This document shows positions 27,380 to 38,896 of a stretch of DNA of 64,000 nt, one piece after another. A program made the position numbers and the translations under genes. Location: NCBI GenBank assembly GCA_019925105.1, contig JAHGAU010000048.1, positions 1-64,000 on the forward strand, written 5' to 3'. The DNA is from Niebla homalea. Its lineage: Eukaryota; Ascomycota; Lecanoromycetes; Lecanorales; Ramalinaceae. The notes below the pieces were generated by a model. The model was not told where the DNA came from and did no database searches. It saw only the letters and a list, made by a program, of their open reading frames with translations. The first letter of the stretch is position 1, and each line of letters opens with the position of its first letter.

Positions 27380-28335
27380 TATTACGTTAATATAGGAAAA
27401 TTCCTTTATATTTAAAAATTAATTAAAGTTTTTCATAAAAAGTACCCAAATAAACCCGGATTACGGCCCGGAGATTTAAACAATATAGTAATACTTTAAG
27501 TAGCCTTTAAGGGCTACCTCAAGTATCCAGGGTAAATAATAACCTTTTTAAGCATAAAACTCAATATCGTAAACCGTATATTACGTCCTTATTAAGCTTA
27601 AAAACCCCTTAAAATAACCTTATAGCTCCCTAAAATTACTGAAGCGATTATTATTAATATTACTTACTTATATAGATTATACGCCTTTTTATTAATATAA
27701 ATTCAATATATAAAGTAAGGAAGTTAAAAAAATATTTTAAAAAAGGGGTAAATCGTAAAAAACGATATTTACCCCGGAACCCCCGGATGAAATCATGTTT
27801 CAAAGCTTATTACGGGGGCTACCGCCACGATTCTACCCCCGTATACTTATATTAATTACCCGGCCACCGTTATAATATTACCCTTATTATTCTTATATTA
27901 TTTACCCGGTTAATTAATAATAAGTAAGTTAAATAATCTATAATTCTTATATTAATTACCCGGTTAATTAATAACGGGTAAGCTAAGTAATAACTTAACC
28001 TTATTTTAATTACCCGGTTAATTAATAACGGGTAAAAAAGGTAATTTTAAGTTTAAAATTTTTTTTCTTTTTAACGTACTTATAAGCTTAAAGGCAAACC
28101 TTTCTTAAGAGGGAGGGTAATATTAAGGTTTAAGGGCGTTAATAACTAAGGTATAAACCCTACCGGGCCTACCCCGGGCCAAGCCCGGGGTTAACCCGGT
28201 ATATAGAGTATCACCGACTGGGTATATCAGGGCCTTCGGCCCCTTCACTTTTATACTTCTGTACTTTAATATCTTTAATTATACGCAATACACCCTTTGC
28301 CTTCCAACCACCCTAGAGGGGCTTACACTCTAACA
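27380..28335. mobile_element. Candidate solo LTR or insertion interrupting Gypsy-Z
   Basis: The right end is sharp. The recognisable Gypsy-Z integrase stops at 28,336, and the adjoining DNA is GC-rich, ends in CTCTAACA and keeps CpA. CTTAA follows at 28,336-28,340, and the same CTTAA occurs at 27,375-27,379 before TATTACG, which would be TGTTACG before RIP. That gives a possible 956-bp element with a 5-bp duplication. Against it, the left end is heavily mutated, unlike other element ends here, and CTTAA could recur by chance in this composition. The block includes the 54-bp hairpin repeats and a GC-rich stretch at 28,150-28,330. Confidence 0.35.
27850..28041. repeat. 54-bp tandem repeat carrying an inverted repeat
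   Basis: The word acccggttaattaat recurs at 27,904, 27,958 and 28,012, exactly 54 bp apart, with a divergent partial copy starting at 27,858. Within each of the last two units TTACCCG is followed 12 bp later by CGGGTAA, so each can form a 7-bp stem hairpin. The first full unit has lost the pairing through transitions. These units lie inside the candidate solo LTR and could be part of its regulatory region, although nothing proves that. Confidence 0.75.
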
Positions 28336-28339
28336 CTTA

Positions 28340-29120
28340 AGTTTAAAATAAATATTTAAATTATAATTATATATTATTATAAAGGGGTTATAGCTTAAAG
28401 TTAAATATTTTAAGTTTATATAAGTAAATTTAATTAAAAGGAATAATTTTACTTGATTTATTTATTTAAAATTAATAAAGGTCCTTCAATATTATTTAAG
28501 GCCTTAATTTTAATACTTTACTTAATTATCCGTTTATAGGTAGAAAGCGGTATTTAATTTACGTTTTATCTTTACGTAATAATATATTAAACCCTAGAAT
28601 TTATTAATAAATAAAGACTTTTAATTAATTATAATTTTAATTAATATATTATAACGTAATATAATTTTTTTAAAGAAGAAATCCGTTAATATAACGGTAT
28701 TAATTTATTTTATAACGGGGAGGTATCTATATATCTTTATATATTTATTTATGATTATTAAAATTAAATTTTAAACGTTACTTTTAATTTTATTTATAAA
28801 TAAATTAATAATAAAGTCTATATTAAATTCTTTTAGGGTATAACCGGTTAAGGGAGTAAAGTAAGCTTATTATAAAGGTAATAACGCGGTACCTTAATCC
28901 TTTAATAAGTATTATACGTTTTAATATAATTATTAATTTAAGCTTTTAAGCCGTTTTAATAATATTTATAGGTTAAAAGCTTATAAGTCTTTTTAACTTT
29001 AAAGTAACCCGTTAATAAGTTATTATAATATTTATTAATTAACTTTTTTTTAACCGCTTTATCCCGGGGAACGTATATATAACTTTTATAAATAATAAAA
29101 TTATTAAGATTAAATTTTTA
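28340..29120 (-). pseudogene. Gypsy-Z integrase remnant
   Basis: Integrase joins element cDNA to host DNA. Near 29,020 the minus strand reads as the H2C2 zinc-binding region (…NNLLTGYFKVKKTYKLL…, ancestral HDDPLAGHFG type). Further down comes a DFI-type strand of the catalytic core. At about 28,548-28,525 there is a remnant of FHPQTDGQTER in which TAA replaces Gln and Asp has become Asn. The frame is cut at 28,336 by the adjoining GC-rich block. Many TAA codons make it non-functional. Confidence 0.8.
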
Positions 29121-29439
29121 AGTATTATTATAACTTTAATAAGAATATATTAGCGTTACGTTATTATCCTTAATTCTATATATAAACGTATTATTAACCT
29201 ATAAATCCTTAATAAATAACTTAATTAACCTAAATTCTTTATAAGGCTTTTTAAGTAGCTATTAAATCTTTTTTTATGGGATAATAATATAAATATTTTT
29301 TAAAGTAAATAATAATTAATAATTAATAACCGCCGTCTATTAACGTTCCGTTAAATTATCGGATTAAAGTATAAATTTATTTTATAAAATAAATAATAAA
29401 ATAATATTAAAAACTAAGACTCCTTTATAATTTAAACGT

Positions 29440-29870
29440 CTTAATAGAAAATTAATAAGGTTTATTTTACCTTAATAATAAAATATTTTAAAGTTATAAT
29501 TAATAAGTTTTAAGGTTTATTTAACTTAACGTAGGTTTAACGTTAATTATTTTACAAACCCTTAAAGGTTATTATAATCTATTTATACTTAAATAACTTT
29601 AAAATTCCCTTTTAAGTAATATCGTTATTACTTTAACGCTATAATAATATTGAAAAGTTTTTAATTATATATCTTATAATTCTATTTAATAAAGGTTATT
29701 TTTCTGGATTAATACGTAATTAAATATTAATAACCTTCCTTAAATTATTAAAATAAAATACCTATAATAATAAAATTGGATATATTAATCTTTATTTATA
29801 TTTTCCGTTTTAAATTAAAATAACGGAGTAATAACGCGTTAATAAATATTTTATGGAGCCGGGGGAACGT
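29440..29870 (-). pseudogene. Gypsy-Z RNase H remnant
   Basis: RNase H of Ty3/Gypsy pol removes the RNA strand during reverse transcription. The minus-strand frame retains RYYLKGNFKVI, VQIDYNNLQGF and a degraded FSIAGILSQ-like region in the order expected downstream of the RT. These correspond to the family's YL.G....V.TDH..L..F. The Asp/His residues are largely converted and TAA stops interrupt the frame. Confidence 0.75.
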
Positions 29871-30189
29871 TATATTAACTATATTACTCTACTTTAATAA
29901 GTAGCCTTTTTCCCTTCCTTATTGCCCTTAAGTAAATTAATTAAAGACTTAATTATCCTTAAATATTTATAAATAAAATAATAATAAAAATTTATAAAGC
30001 TTAAAAAAACTCATATTTCCTAATAAGTTTTTAGGGTAAATTAATCCTTAATAATTTAAATATACTTTTAATTTATTTAAATCCCTTTAATAGAAATAAT
30101 AAACCTTAAAAACTTTATTTAAGTAATATTAAATTAATATTTCTTAAGGTTAATATAAAATTAAAATTAATAAAATTACTTAAAAACTT

Positions 30190-30640
30190 ATTAAATATAA
30201 TATTAATAATCCGCTGGATTCTTATTAAATATTAAAATATTATTTAAATAAACTATATAAGTTATATCGATAAGGTTAATAAAGGTACGGTTAATATAAG
30301 CTTAAAAGGTTATTAAGATATTAATTAATTTAAATAATATAATAAAATACTTAAAGTACTTATAACGTATATAGAACGCCGTTTTTTATTTATTACCGTA
30401 CTTAATCCGTAATTAATAATAAGTATCCTTAAGGTTTAACTTAATAAACCGTTTAAAGTTATTTAACTAGTTAAGAATCTCGGTAATTAAGGGTAATAAG
30501 TATTAATTTTTAACTATAACCGTATTTAATTTACGGTAATTAATATAAAAATAAAGGCTCCCGTTTTTCTTAAGTATAAAAAGGATTAAGGCGTTTACGG
30601 TTAATATTAAGTAATAAATTTAACTTTGGGCTATAATATC
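30190..30640 (-). pseudogene. Gypsy-Z reverse transcriptase remnant
   Basis: The minus strand reads LKKNGSLYFYINYRKLN, then a KLNLKDTYY segment (ancestral KLDLKDAYHQI), an F.Y..ILFKL region (ancestral VMPFGLTNAP), AYIN, and YLNNILIF at about 30,257-30,231. The last is the catalytic YLDDILIF with both aspartates changed to Asn, as G-to-A RIP predicts. Order and spacing match Ty3/Gypsy RT. Loss of the catalytic aspartates and several TAA stops make it dead. Confidence 0.9.
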
Positions 30641-32639
30641 CTTTAAATACCGCCGGAGCTCCGTTAACTTTACCTAAAATAAGTTATATAAAGGATTATA
30701 TAATAACTTTTTACCGTTTAAGTTAATAATATAATCTTTTTATTTTAATTTAAGTAAAGTATTAATTATATCCTTAAAGAAGATATTTATATATTTATTT
30801 AATTTTTTTAAAAACGTTCCGGTTAATAAAGTTTTTTATAATATTTATATATGTTAAATTATTTTAAAAGATTTATAATACTTTTAAACGCTTTATCGTT
30901 ATATTAACGTAAATAATTATAAAAACTTTATTAATTTCCGTTAAACTTTAATTAAAATTATAAACGTTATTAATTTATAACTTATAAGAATTAATATTAA
31001 ATCGTTATTTATTTATCTTTAAATCGATTATTATTTATAAGGCGTATAAAACTAGTAAATTAAGGACTACGTTTAAACCTTCTTAATTAATAACGTAAAA
31101 GAATATTCTATATTATTTTTATTATTTTTAATTATTAATTAAATAATATTATAATTAATAAATATTATAATAGAAAGTTTATTTATTATTAAGAAAAACC
31201 CTTTATAATAAGCTGGCGAAGGTTAATTATAAGTTTTATTAAACCGTATATATTTATAAAATTAAATTTATTTAAGCTTTAATATTAATTAATATACTTA
31301 ATAATTAAGGATTATCCTAAAAATTTATTTAACCCTTAATAATAAAAGTTAAATATATTTTTAATTATCTTTTTATTAATTCCGACTTTAAGGTATCGTC
31401 GGAGCTTTACCGTTTTTTAATATATTATCTTTTTTACGGGATTTTATAATTATTATTAAGATTTTATTTTATAAGAAAATAAAATAATCGGATATATAAT
31501 AACTTTTATTATAATATATATAATATTTAATGTTTTTATTTATTTTAAGGGTAGTATTAAAAGTTTTAAATATAGCTTTACGTTTTTAACCGTAAAAATT
31601 ATTTTTAATAAAAATATATGCTGGCTTTATATTATCGGAATTAAATCTAAATACCCTATTTTTAAGGGATTTACCCTTATTAATTTTTTAATTATTATTA
31701 ATAATACGTTTTAAGTTATTTTCTTATATAATTACCCTTATTTTAATATTATTTTAAGTTTTTAATACCCTATTAATTATAAGGATTTTAATTTTAATTT
31801 TTAATAAAAGCTTTATAAAAAATATATAAATATAAAATTTATTTAATAATAATAATAAGTCCTTTTTTATAATCTTTAAAGTATTATAGAACTATATTAT
31901 TTTTTAATTAAAGCGTTATTTAATATCCTTAAAATACTTATAATAAAAAAGCCGGCGGTTTTTTAGATTAATTATTAAATTTAAAAGCTTATCTTTAAGC
32001 TTTTAATAGCTTATTTTATTAATTTCCTTATCCAATAAATTAAAGATTTTATAAGAAATAAACCTTAAATAAAAAATTACCTTTTTTTTTCGGTAAAGAA
32101 GTACTTAAAATAAAGTATAAATTACCTTTTTAAATTTATAAATTACGTTTAATATTTACCTTTAAACTTATTTTAATAAAGTTTAAACCTTTCCGGATAA
32201 AAAAACTTATTTTTATAGGATAAAATAAAGGTTATTAACGGTACGCCGTTAATATAAAGGTTTATAATAAAATTAATATGGGGGAAAATCCCGGAATATA
32301 AACCTTTATATTAAGTATTAATACGGTTAAATATATACTTTTAATAAATACGGTTTTTAATTTTAAATTAATTAACTTTAAATTATAGTTTTAGAAGTTA
32401 AACTTATTAAATTATAATATTATAGCGGTACTCCGTTATTACGATTTATTTAACTATAATAAAGGGGTTCTTAATTAAAAAGTGAATATTGTTTTTTTAT
32501 TTTAAAATTTATTAAGTTAATTAAGTATTTATTATAATAATAACGTCGGGCCTTTTTTTTAATAAGGAAGAAGAATTAGAATATTAAACTGACTCTATTA
32601 ACGGTATATTAACGGGATTAATAGAGGTAAATATAGAAA

Positions 32640-32914
32640 ACGTAACGTTACGGTTTAAATACTTAAATACCATTTTAATAAATAAATTAATAATAAGATT
32701 AATTCTTAAGGAACTCAGAAAAAACTGTGGTATAGCCTTTACTTAAAGTAAAAATAATAACTACCCCGTTTTACGCCTATTAAGTTACGGCTTATAAATA
32801 ACGTATATTAAGGCCGTTACTAAGGCCTTTTATTAAGGCCTAACGGCTTACCTTGGCGCAGCAGTATAGCGTACTACTGTGACGCCGGCGCAGAGATAGC
32901 GCTAGCTGCTAACA
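32640..32914 (-). repeat. Probable 5' terminal region (LTR) of Gypsy-Z
   Basis: The sequence becomes GC-rich and keeps CpA only towards 32,914, ending ...gctagctgctaaca on the plus strand (TGTTAGCAGCTAGCGC on the minus strand). That is the fading of RIP seen at the ends of the proven elements. A TATA-like ttatttataag lies about 125 bp in on the minus strand. I could not find the matching 3' LTR or a target-site duplication, so the exact LTR length and even its ownership by Gypsy-Z remain uncertain. Confidence 0.4.
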
Positions 32915-33026
32915 TTATTAGAGGTTATTTCTTATTTTTTCTTCTTATTATTAAGTTTCTAAGGGTTTTATTAAAAGTCTTAAAGAAGTTACGGTATTTA
33001 TTCTAAGCGGGTAATATAACCTTACT
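32915..33026. other. Left flank of the nested cluster
   Basis: About 110 bp of pre-insertion DNA between the Gypsy-Z end and LINE-A. Its continuation on the other side of the nest begins at 58,533. Nothing is recognisable in it. Confidence 0.5.
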
Positions 33027-33037
33027 TATCTTTTAAT
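33027..33037. repeat. Target-site duplication of LINE-A (left)
   Basis: TATCTTTTAAT lies immediately outside the LINE-A 3' tail. The same 11 bp recurs at 58,522-58,532, immediately outside the LINE-A 5' end, 25 kb away. The next base outward differs only as C/T, so the original duplication may have been 12 bp. It defines the outer boundary of the four-level nest. Confidence 0.8.
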
Positions 33038-33040
33038 TTT

Positions 33041-33064
33041 GATTGATTGATTGATTGATTGATT
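33041..33064 (-). repeat. (GATT)6 tail of LINE-A
   Basis: Six perfect GATT units form the 3' tail (AATC on the sense strand). The same tetranucleotide ends LINE-B, LINE-D and LINE-E, so it is the family's normal 3' terminus in place of poly(A). It directly abuts the target-site duplication apart from a few T residues. Confidence 0.9.
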
Positions 33065-33347
33065 TATACTACGGGTCTAGTTAAGCTAATTCCGGCGTTC
33101 CTTAATACGCGGCCTTTTGGCCTTGCTAATAACCGCAAAAACTTAATACTTATAACGTTAGGGTAAAAACCGGCGTTTACCAGGCCTTTACCCTTTATCC
33201 TTTAAGGTAAAGGATGTTAATGGCCGTCTAAAGAATAATAATTTATTTATATATTTTTTATATTTTAACTCCCTTAAGAAAATTTATAATATTACGACCA
33301 TATCCTTATAGGGGTTATTTTTAGGTTTATTACTTTTCCGTTTTTTA

Positions 33348-33633
33348 TATATTTATATTGCTTTAACCTTACGTAATATTTTTAAATATTTTTATTAATA
33401 CTTATACGCTTAATATATATTCCTTTTATATTATTATTACCGTTAACTCTTTTAAAGACTTTTAATAAGCGTTTATTACTATTATTTTTATATATTTCTA
33501 TTGCTTTAACCTTACATAATATTTTTAAATATTTTTATTAATACTTATACGCTTAATATATATTCCTTTTATATTATTATTACCGTTAACTCTTTTAAAG
33601 ACTTTTAATAAGCGTTTATTATTATATTTTTAC
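33348..33633. repeat. 143-bp tandem duplication inside LINE-A
   Basis: Two almost identical copies lie head to tail with a period of 143 bp (ctttaaccttac at 33,361 and again at 33,504). They share practically all RIP-type bases and differ at only a few positions (atattg/ctattg, acgtaat/acataat). LINE-B and LINE-E have a single copy here. Because both copies already carry the same mutations, the duplication must have arisen after RIP of LINE-A. Confidence 0.85.
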
Positions 33634-36600
33634 GGCTATAAAAGATACTTTTTAGTTTATATAATTAACGTAACCGGTTTCTGCTTCTTTTCTTCCTCCT
33701 TAACCGATAACGGGCCTTCTCCGTAAGGTCCTTGGTAACCTTATTCTTCTTTATAACGAGGTTAAACTATAGTAATAATCTGGTAAATATCATAAATTTT
33801 ACGGTTACCCGGATACTTTACTTTATAAATAATATTTAATAATAATTATAAGTATTAATTTTTATTATAAGTCTTAACTTAACCTTTATAAATAAAGGAT
33901 AAGAAATAAAGATATATATAGCGTTTTACTTTCTTTATTTATACTTATATCCGGCGTTTATCCGATTTCCGATATATATAATAAATAGGAAATAAATTAA
34001 ACTGTTCTTATTTATCCGGAATTAAATTATTAATATATTTTTTTTTTATAATATTATAATAATAGAGATATTTATTAATAATCTTTTTATTATTAAGAGT
34101 TAAATAGTAATAACTTTAAGGTATAAAGTCTTTATATTTCCGTTAACGCTTAATTTATTTTATTGTAACTTATAAGGTAATCGTTATAATTTTTACTCTT
34201 TAAATCCTTTTAATCTCGGTTTTTTTTACGTTTAATAAAAGTTTATATACGCTTAAATTAACCTTTAAGATACCGGTAAGGTTAACTTCCTTTTTAACTT
34301 ATTTTTACTTCGTTTTAATAAGAGGAAGGATAAATATTTTTAATTTATTCTTTTTAATTTAAGGCTTATTAAGATTTTAACGGATCCGCCCGTTTCCTAT
34401 TATCGTAATTAAGTATATATATTTCTTTAATCTTACTTAAGCGATTATTTAATTTAATGAAACCTTAATAAACGGTATAAAAACCTTAAACTTTAATACC
34501 GGGATAAAGGTTATTTTATAAATACCGTTAATTATTCTTAAATACTGGTTTTAAACCTTTTATAATATTTAAATAAACTTTTTTTTATATTTTAAAGTAC
34601 CCTTAAATACGTATTAAATAACTATAATATATATTATAGTTAACTTTATTATAGTTTAATAAATAATCCGGGTTTTCTATAACGTAACTTTTTATATTAA
34701 TACGGCGAGATAAGTAAGGCCTTTTTCTTATAAAGTTATTTTCTTTTAAATTTTTTTATATAGTTTTTTTAATTGAGTTTCTTATTTACTTAAAAATTAA
34801 GGACTTTAATACTGGTATCCGGCTTTACTATAACTTTACTTAAGTTTATTATAACGGTTATATTATATAGCCTCGGGCTTTTAATTATATAAATAAGCTT
34901 ATACTTATACGGCGTAAATTAAATCCCGTAAATTCTCGTTTATTAAAGATAGACTTTATAAACTTATTTTAATTCCAGATGATTCATACGTATAAAAGTA
35001 CTATAAATTAAAAGGTAAACGTCATTAATAAAGCTTTTAATTTAAACCTTTTATTTTAACTTAATAAGCTCTTTAATTAATAAACCGTTGAAGAATAAAA
35101 ACAATATAAAAAAAAAATCTTTAAGGAATCCTTATTATAACGGGCTCTATTAAGCTTATTTTTTATCTTAAGTTAATTAATATAACTTAATTATTTAAAA
35201 ACTCTTTATTTATTTAATTAAAAAAAATAATATCCTTTTCTTCCTTAAGTTATATAATAACCTTTAATAATTTATTTTATTAAAGGTATTTATAATATTA
35301 AGAGAAAAAAAACTTACTATATATTTCTTCCCGTAACCTTATACCGTATATATGCCGTTAATTAATCTTTTAAAGGTTATTTTTATTAATTAACCTTTTT
35401 TTACTTTTATTTATTAATCGGAAAGAAATCCGTAATTTTTTATATAATTATTAAGGATCTTTATTATTATTATTTTTAAGGTTTTCCTTAATACATATAG
35501 GAATATAATAGGTTTATAAGATTTTACTTTAAAATAATCCGGCTTAATAAGCTTCTTAAAGATAATTATCTTTATTTCCTTAAATTTATATAAATAATAA
35601 CCGATATTAAAATATATTTAAAAAGGTAAATAAAGATTTTCTTAAATAATAAGGCTATTATTATTAAGAATTTATTAAGAATCCTATTTAATTTTAAAGC
35701 TTTATTTTTCTTTAATTTATTAATCGTTTTAATTATTATATCTTATATTATTATTTTATTTATTAATATAGGGTTAAGGTATATAATATTATTAATATCG
35801 TTTAAATTAATTTTTAATAAAGGGGGGAAAATATTCCTTTAAAGGCCTTAATTTTACCGTTAAAGGTATTAATTAATATATTATCGGGTTTCTTAAAAAA
35901 CGGGAATTTAAAAATAAACTTTGGTTTCTTACTTTATTCTTTATTATATTTCATTAACTTTTAAACCTTATAAAATAAAACCGTTAAGTTATATACCGTA
36001 AATTAAAAGTATATTTATTTAATTTTCTTAATAATCCTTTCCTTTTTTTTCTTGAATAACCTTTAATTAATTAAGTATTTTTTAAATTTTATATTTAAAA
36101 GCGTATTTAATTAGCCTTTTTATCTTTACGGTTATAATTATATATTTTTTATTTTAATAAATTTTAACTTTTTAAAAGGATTTTATTATTAAGATAATTT
36201 TATTAATTACCTTATTTAATACCTTTATTATTTACTTTATAAAAAGGTTAATCCGGTCTTTATTATTTAATTAAGGGAGGTTTATAAACTATATTATTAT
36301 TTCCTCCGTTTTTATATAAATTTTTACTTCCTTAACCGTTTTTTACGCTTTTTTTACCGGTAATAATAGGGTTATATTAACGGTTTAATTTAAGGTTATT
36401 TATATTGGTATATAATTTAAGTTATATATTAAGTCTTTTTATAGTTTATATATTATAACCGCGTTAATAACCTTTTCCGTATTAAAGGTTAAATTAATTA
36501 TTATTTTAAATTTATAATTCTCTTATATAATAGTTCTTTATAATATTAATAATAAAAAATTAATTTAAATAATAACTATTAATAAGTTATCCGATTTAAT

Positions 36601-38754
36601 ATAATTTATCGTATATTTTTCTTTATTTTATATATAATAATATAAGTTAAAGTTTTTAAGTAATATATATTTATTTAAGGTAATTAAAACCTTTTTAAGT
36701 AACGGTATTATAAAAGGTTTTTCCTTATTAACCGGTAATAAATTATATACGTTATAAATATTAAGGTTATTTATTAAGTCCTTTTCTTTTATAATACGGA
36801 GTATATAAAATTTTTATTATAATAAATAATATCCTAATTATTTACGTTGAGCCGCTTATTTATAAAGAAGTATATTTTAACTATTTTATCTTCTTTAAAA
36901 ATTAAATAAAACTTTTCTTTCGGGTTAATAATTAAATATATATATAAGTTATACGGTAATTCTTATATTATTATAATATTAATATCTTTAACTTTTTAAA
37001 TTTAAATATTAATATTATTATTTTAATTTTTTTATTACGGACGTTATATTATATTATTCTTAAAAATATTAATATATTATATATTAACCTTTATAAAAGC
37101 TCCTTCTTTTATATCCGTTTAAGTTATAAACTTCTTATTAAAGTTAAACGTTTTCTAACTTAATATTTTCCCGGCTATTATTAAAAACGTAAAACGGTTA
37201 ACCCTTAAGGTTAAAATTATAAGGAACTTTCTTTTTTTACCTTATTTATTACCGTTATTTATCCTTTATTATTTAATTAATTAAGCTTACGTTTTAAAGC
37301 TACTTTTAATTAATTTATTAAATTAATCTTATACGTATTATACCGTTAAATTTTTACGGTTATCCAGGTTTCCTTATATTTAATCTTTTTAACTTTTATT
37401 ATATATTTAGAATCCTATACTAGGTATCCCTCCTTATTATATATAATATATTTAAATATACTTTTTATAAATCTTTTAATTATTAACTTTATATATTTAT
37501 AAATATTATAACCCTTAACGTAAATTATATATTTTATAGTATTAAAATATTTTATAATAATATATTTATAGCTTTAATACTTAAAATATTAATAAATATC
37601 AACCGTTTTATCCTATAATTAAGTTATCTTAAGAAATCTTTTTTGAATAATCCCTTTATTTAAGATATTATTATATATTTTTATTAATATTATATTTAAT
37701 ATAACGGTAAAGTATTTCTTTATACGTTTTAAGGAATTAAATCTCCTTATTATTAATAAAAATTTATAGTTAACGATCTTAAGCTTTAAGTAAAAAACCG
37801 TATTCTCCTTTTTTATATTCTTTAATATAATTTTTTTCTTAATATCCTTAAAACGTAAGAAATATATTTTATTTATTATAACGGTAAACGATTACCTTAA
37901 AACTTTAATTAATTTATATTTCTTTTAATTAATTTATATTTCTTTTTATTAATTTAAATTTTAAATTTCTTTAAGCTTTCTTTTATTTTTATTAACGTTA
38001 TATTAAGGAAAATATCCTTACTTTATAGTTTATATATAATAATAATTTATTCTATTAATAATTTTATTATTACTTTAAAAGCTTTTATTAATTATAATAA
38101 GTTTACCTTTATAGCCGTATTCTTCTCCTTATTATTAAATAGGCGGACCGTTATTATTTTTATTTTCCTTAATATAACCGTTTTCTTTTTTATTATCCCT
38201 TTATTCTTTACCACAAATACCCTTTTTATTATTCTTATCGCTTAACTTTCTTTTATTTAAAGGGCCGCCCCCCTTATATCCTCGCCCCGTATACTTAACT
38301 TTAAGCCGCCGTTTTTATTTTTTATTAACGTTTTTATTACCGTTTTTTAAAAGCCTTATAACCGTTCTGCTTCCCTTAATTTTACCTTTACCTTTATATA
38401 AAAGTCTTTTATACTTTTTAACTTAATCCGTAATATCGGTTAAGTCTTTAACGTAATATCCTTTTATTTTATTATAAGGAGTCCTTTTAAAGTTTTTACC
38501 GTTTCCTTTACCGCTTTTTTACCCTTACTTACCAGGCGACGTACCGTTTCCGCCCCTTATTTTTAATCCCTTAAGGTCCTATCCTTTTTATTAACTTTAT
38601 TTTCCCTTTATATACCCTTAATAATACTCTCGTTGCGGTCTTTTTACCTTTTTTTTCCGCCCGTACCCCTCGTTATTAATACCGTACCGGCCTTCCCACC
38701 CCCTTATTTACCTATTACTTCCGCATTATTATTACGCGTTTTACGCGCCTTAAT

Positions 38755-38896
38755 TGTTGAAATGGTAAGGTGTAACTTGCTTAGTTGAGTAAGTACTATG
38801 TAAGGTGCTAAGCGATATCTATCTATAAGAAGTCTAGGAAGTAGACTAACCCTCTTTTGGTAATAGCCGAGGTCTTTACCTTCTACATTTTTTATA
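38755..38896 (-). repeat. 3' LTR of the Copia element (142 bp)
   Basis: Starts TGTTGAAATGG and ends at about TTTATA on the plus strand. It aligns over its full 142 bp with the LTR at 58,102-58,243, with differences mostly C/T and G/A. Preceded by the TTAAT duplication (38,750-38,754). The outer end (left) is hardly mutated, while the inner end has lost its terminal CA to RIP. Read on the minus strand, the element's sense, this is the downstream LTR. The purine-rich AAATAGGAG just inside it on that strand may be the polypurine tract. Confidence 0.85.

Larger units (their letters stand above)
28336..32914 (-). mobile_element. Ty3/Gypsy retrotransposon (Gypsy-Z), RIP-inactivated
   Basis: Minus-strand reading gives the Gypsy pol order from high to low coordinate: reverse transcriptase (about 30,640-30,190), RNase H (about 29,870-29,440) and integrase (about 29,120-28,340). 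Upstream, 30,700-32,600 should hold gag and protease but is too mutated to read. The likely 5' end is at 32,914, where the minus strand starts TGTTAGCAGC. Its RT sequence differs clearly from Gypsy-Y (for example YINYRKLN against YINYRGLN), so it is a separate family. The 3' end is lost or scattered below 28,336. All domains carry TAA stops. Confidence 0.8.
33038..38754 (-). mobile_element. LINE-A, main body (non-LTR retrotransposon), interrupted
   Basis: Minus-strand LINE whose 3' end is at the left with a (GATT)n tail. It aligns throughout with LINE-B (43,912-49,720) and LINE-E, for example the ggatccg block at 34,381-34,390 against 48,520-48,530, and the acgcgtaataataa block near 38,730 against 44,180. 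It carries ORF1, AP endonuclease and reverse transcriptase, all RIP-inactivated. Its first ~275 bp are missing here and lie at 58,244-58,521, because the Copia element inserted at TTAAT (38,750-38,754). It also carries a private 143-bp tandem duplication near its 3' end. Confidence 0.9.

Noticed and set aside
26901..28335. Single 1.4-kb LTR
   Set aside because: The termini TGTTAG and CTAACA fit, but the flanking 5 bp do not match (GTATT against CTTAA). A closer end at 27,269 with a perfect duplication exists.
26901..32914. One 6-kb element bounded by TGTTAGC...GCTAACA
   Set aside because: The ends resemble inverted termini, but the flanks differ (GTATT against TTATT, a transversion), and the left 369 bp is better explained as a solo LTR with its own perfect GTATT duplication.
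38755..38896. Intron within the LINE ORF1
   Set aside because: The 142-bp block interrupting LINE-A relative to LINE-B looked like an intron at first. TG/CA ends, TTAAT flanks and a second copy 19 kb away next to Copia domains show that it is an LTR.
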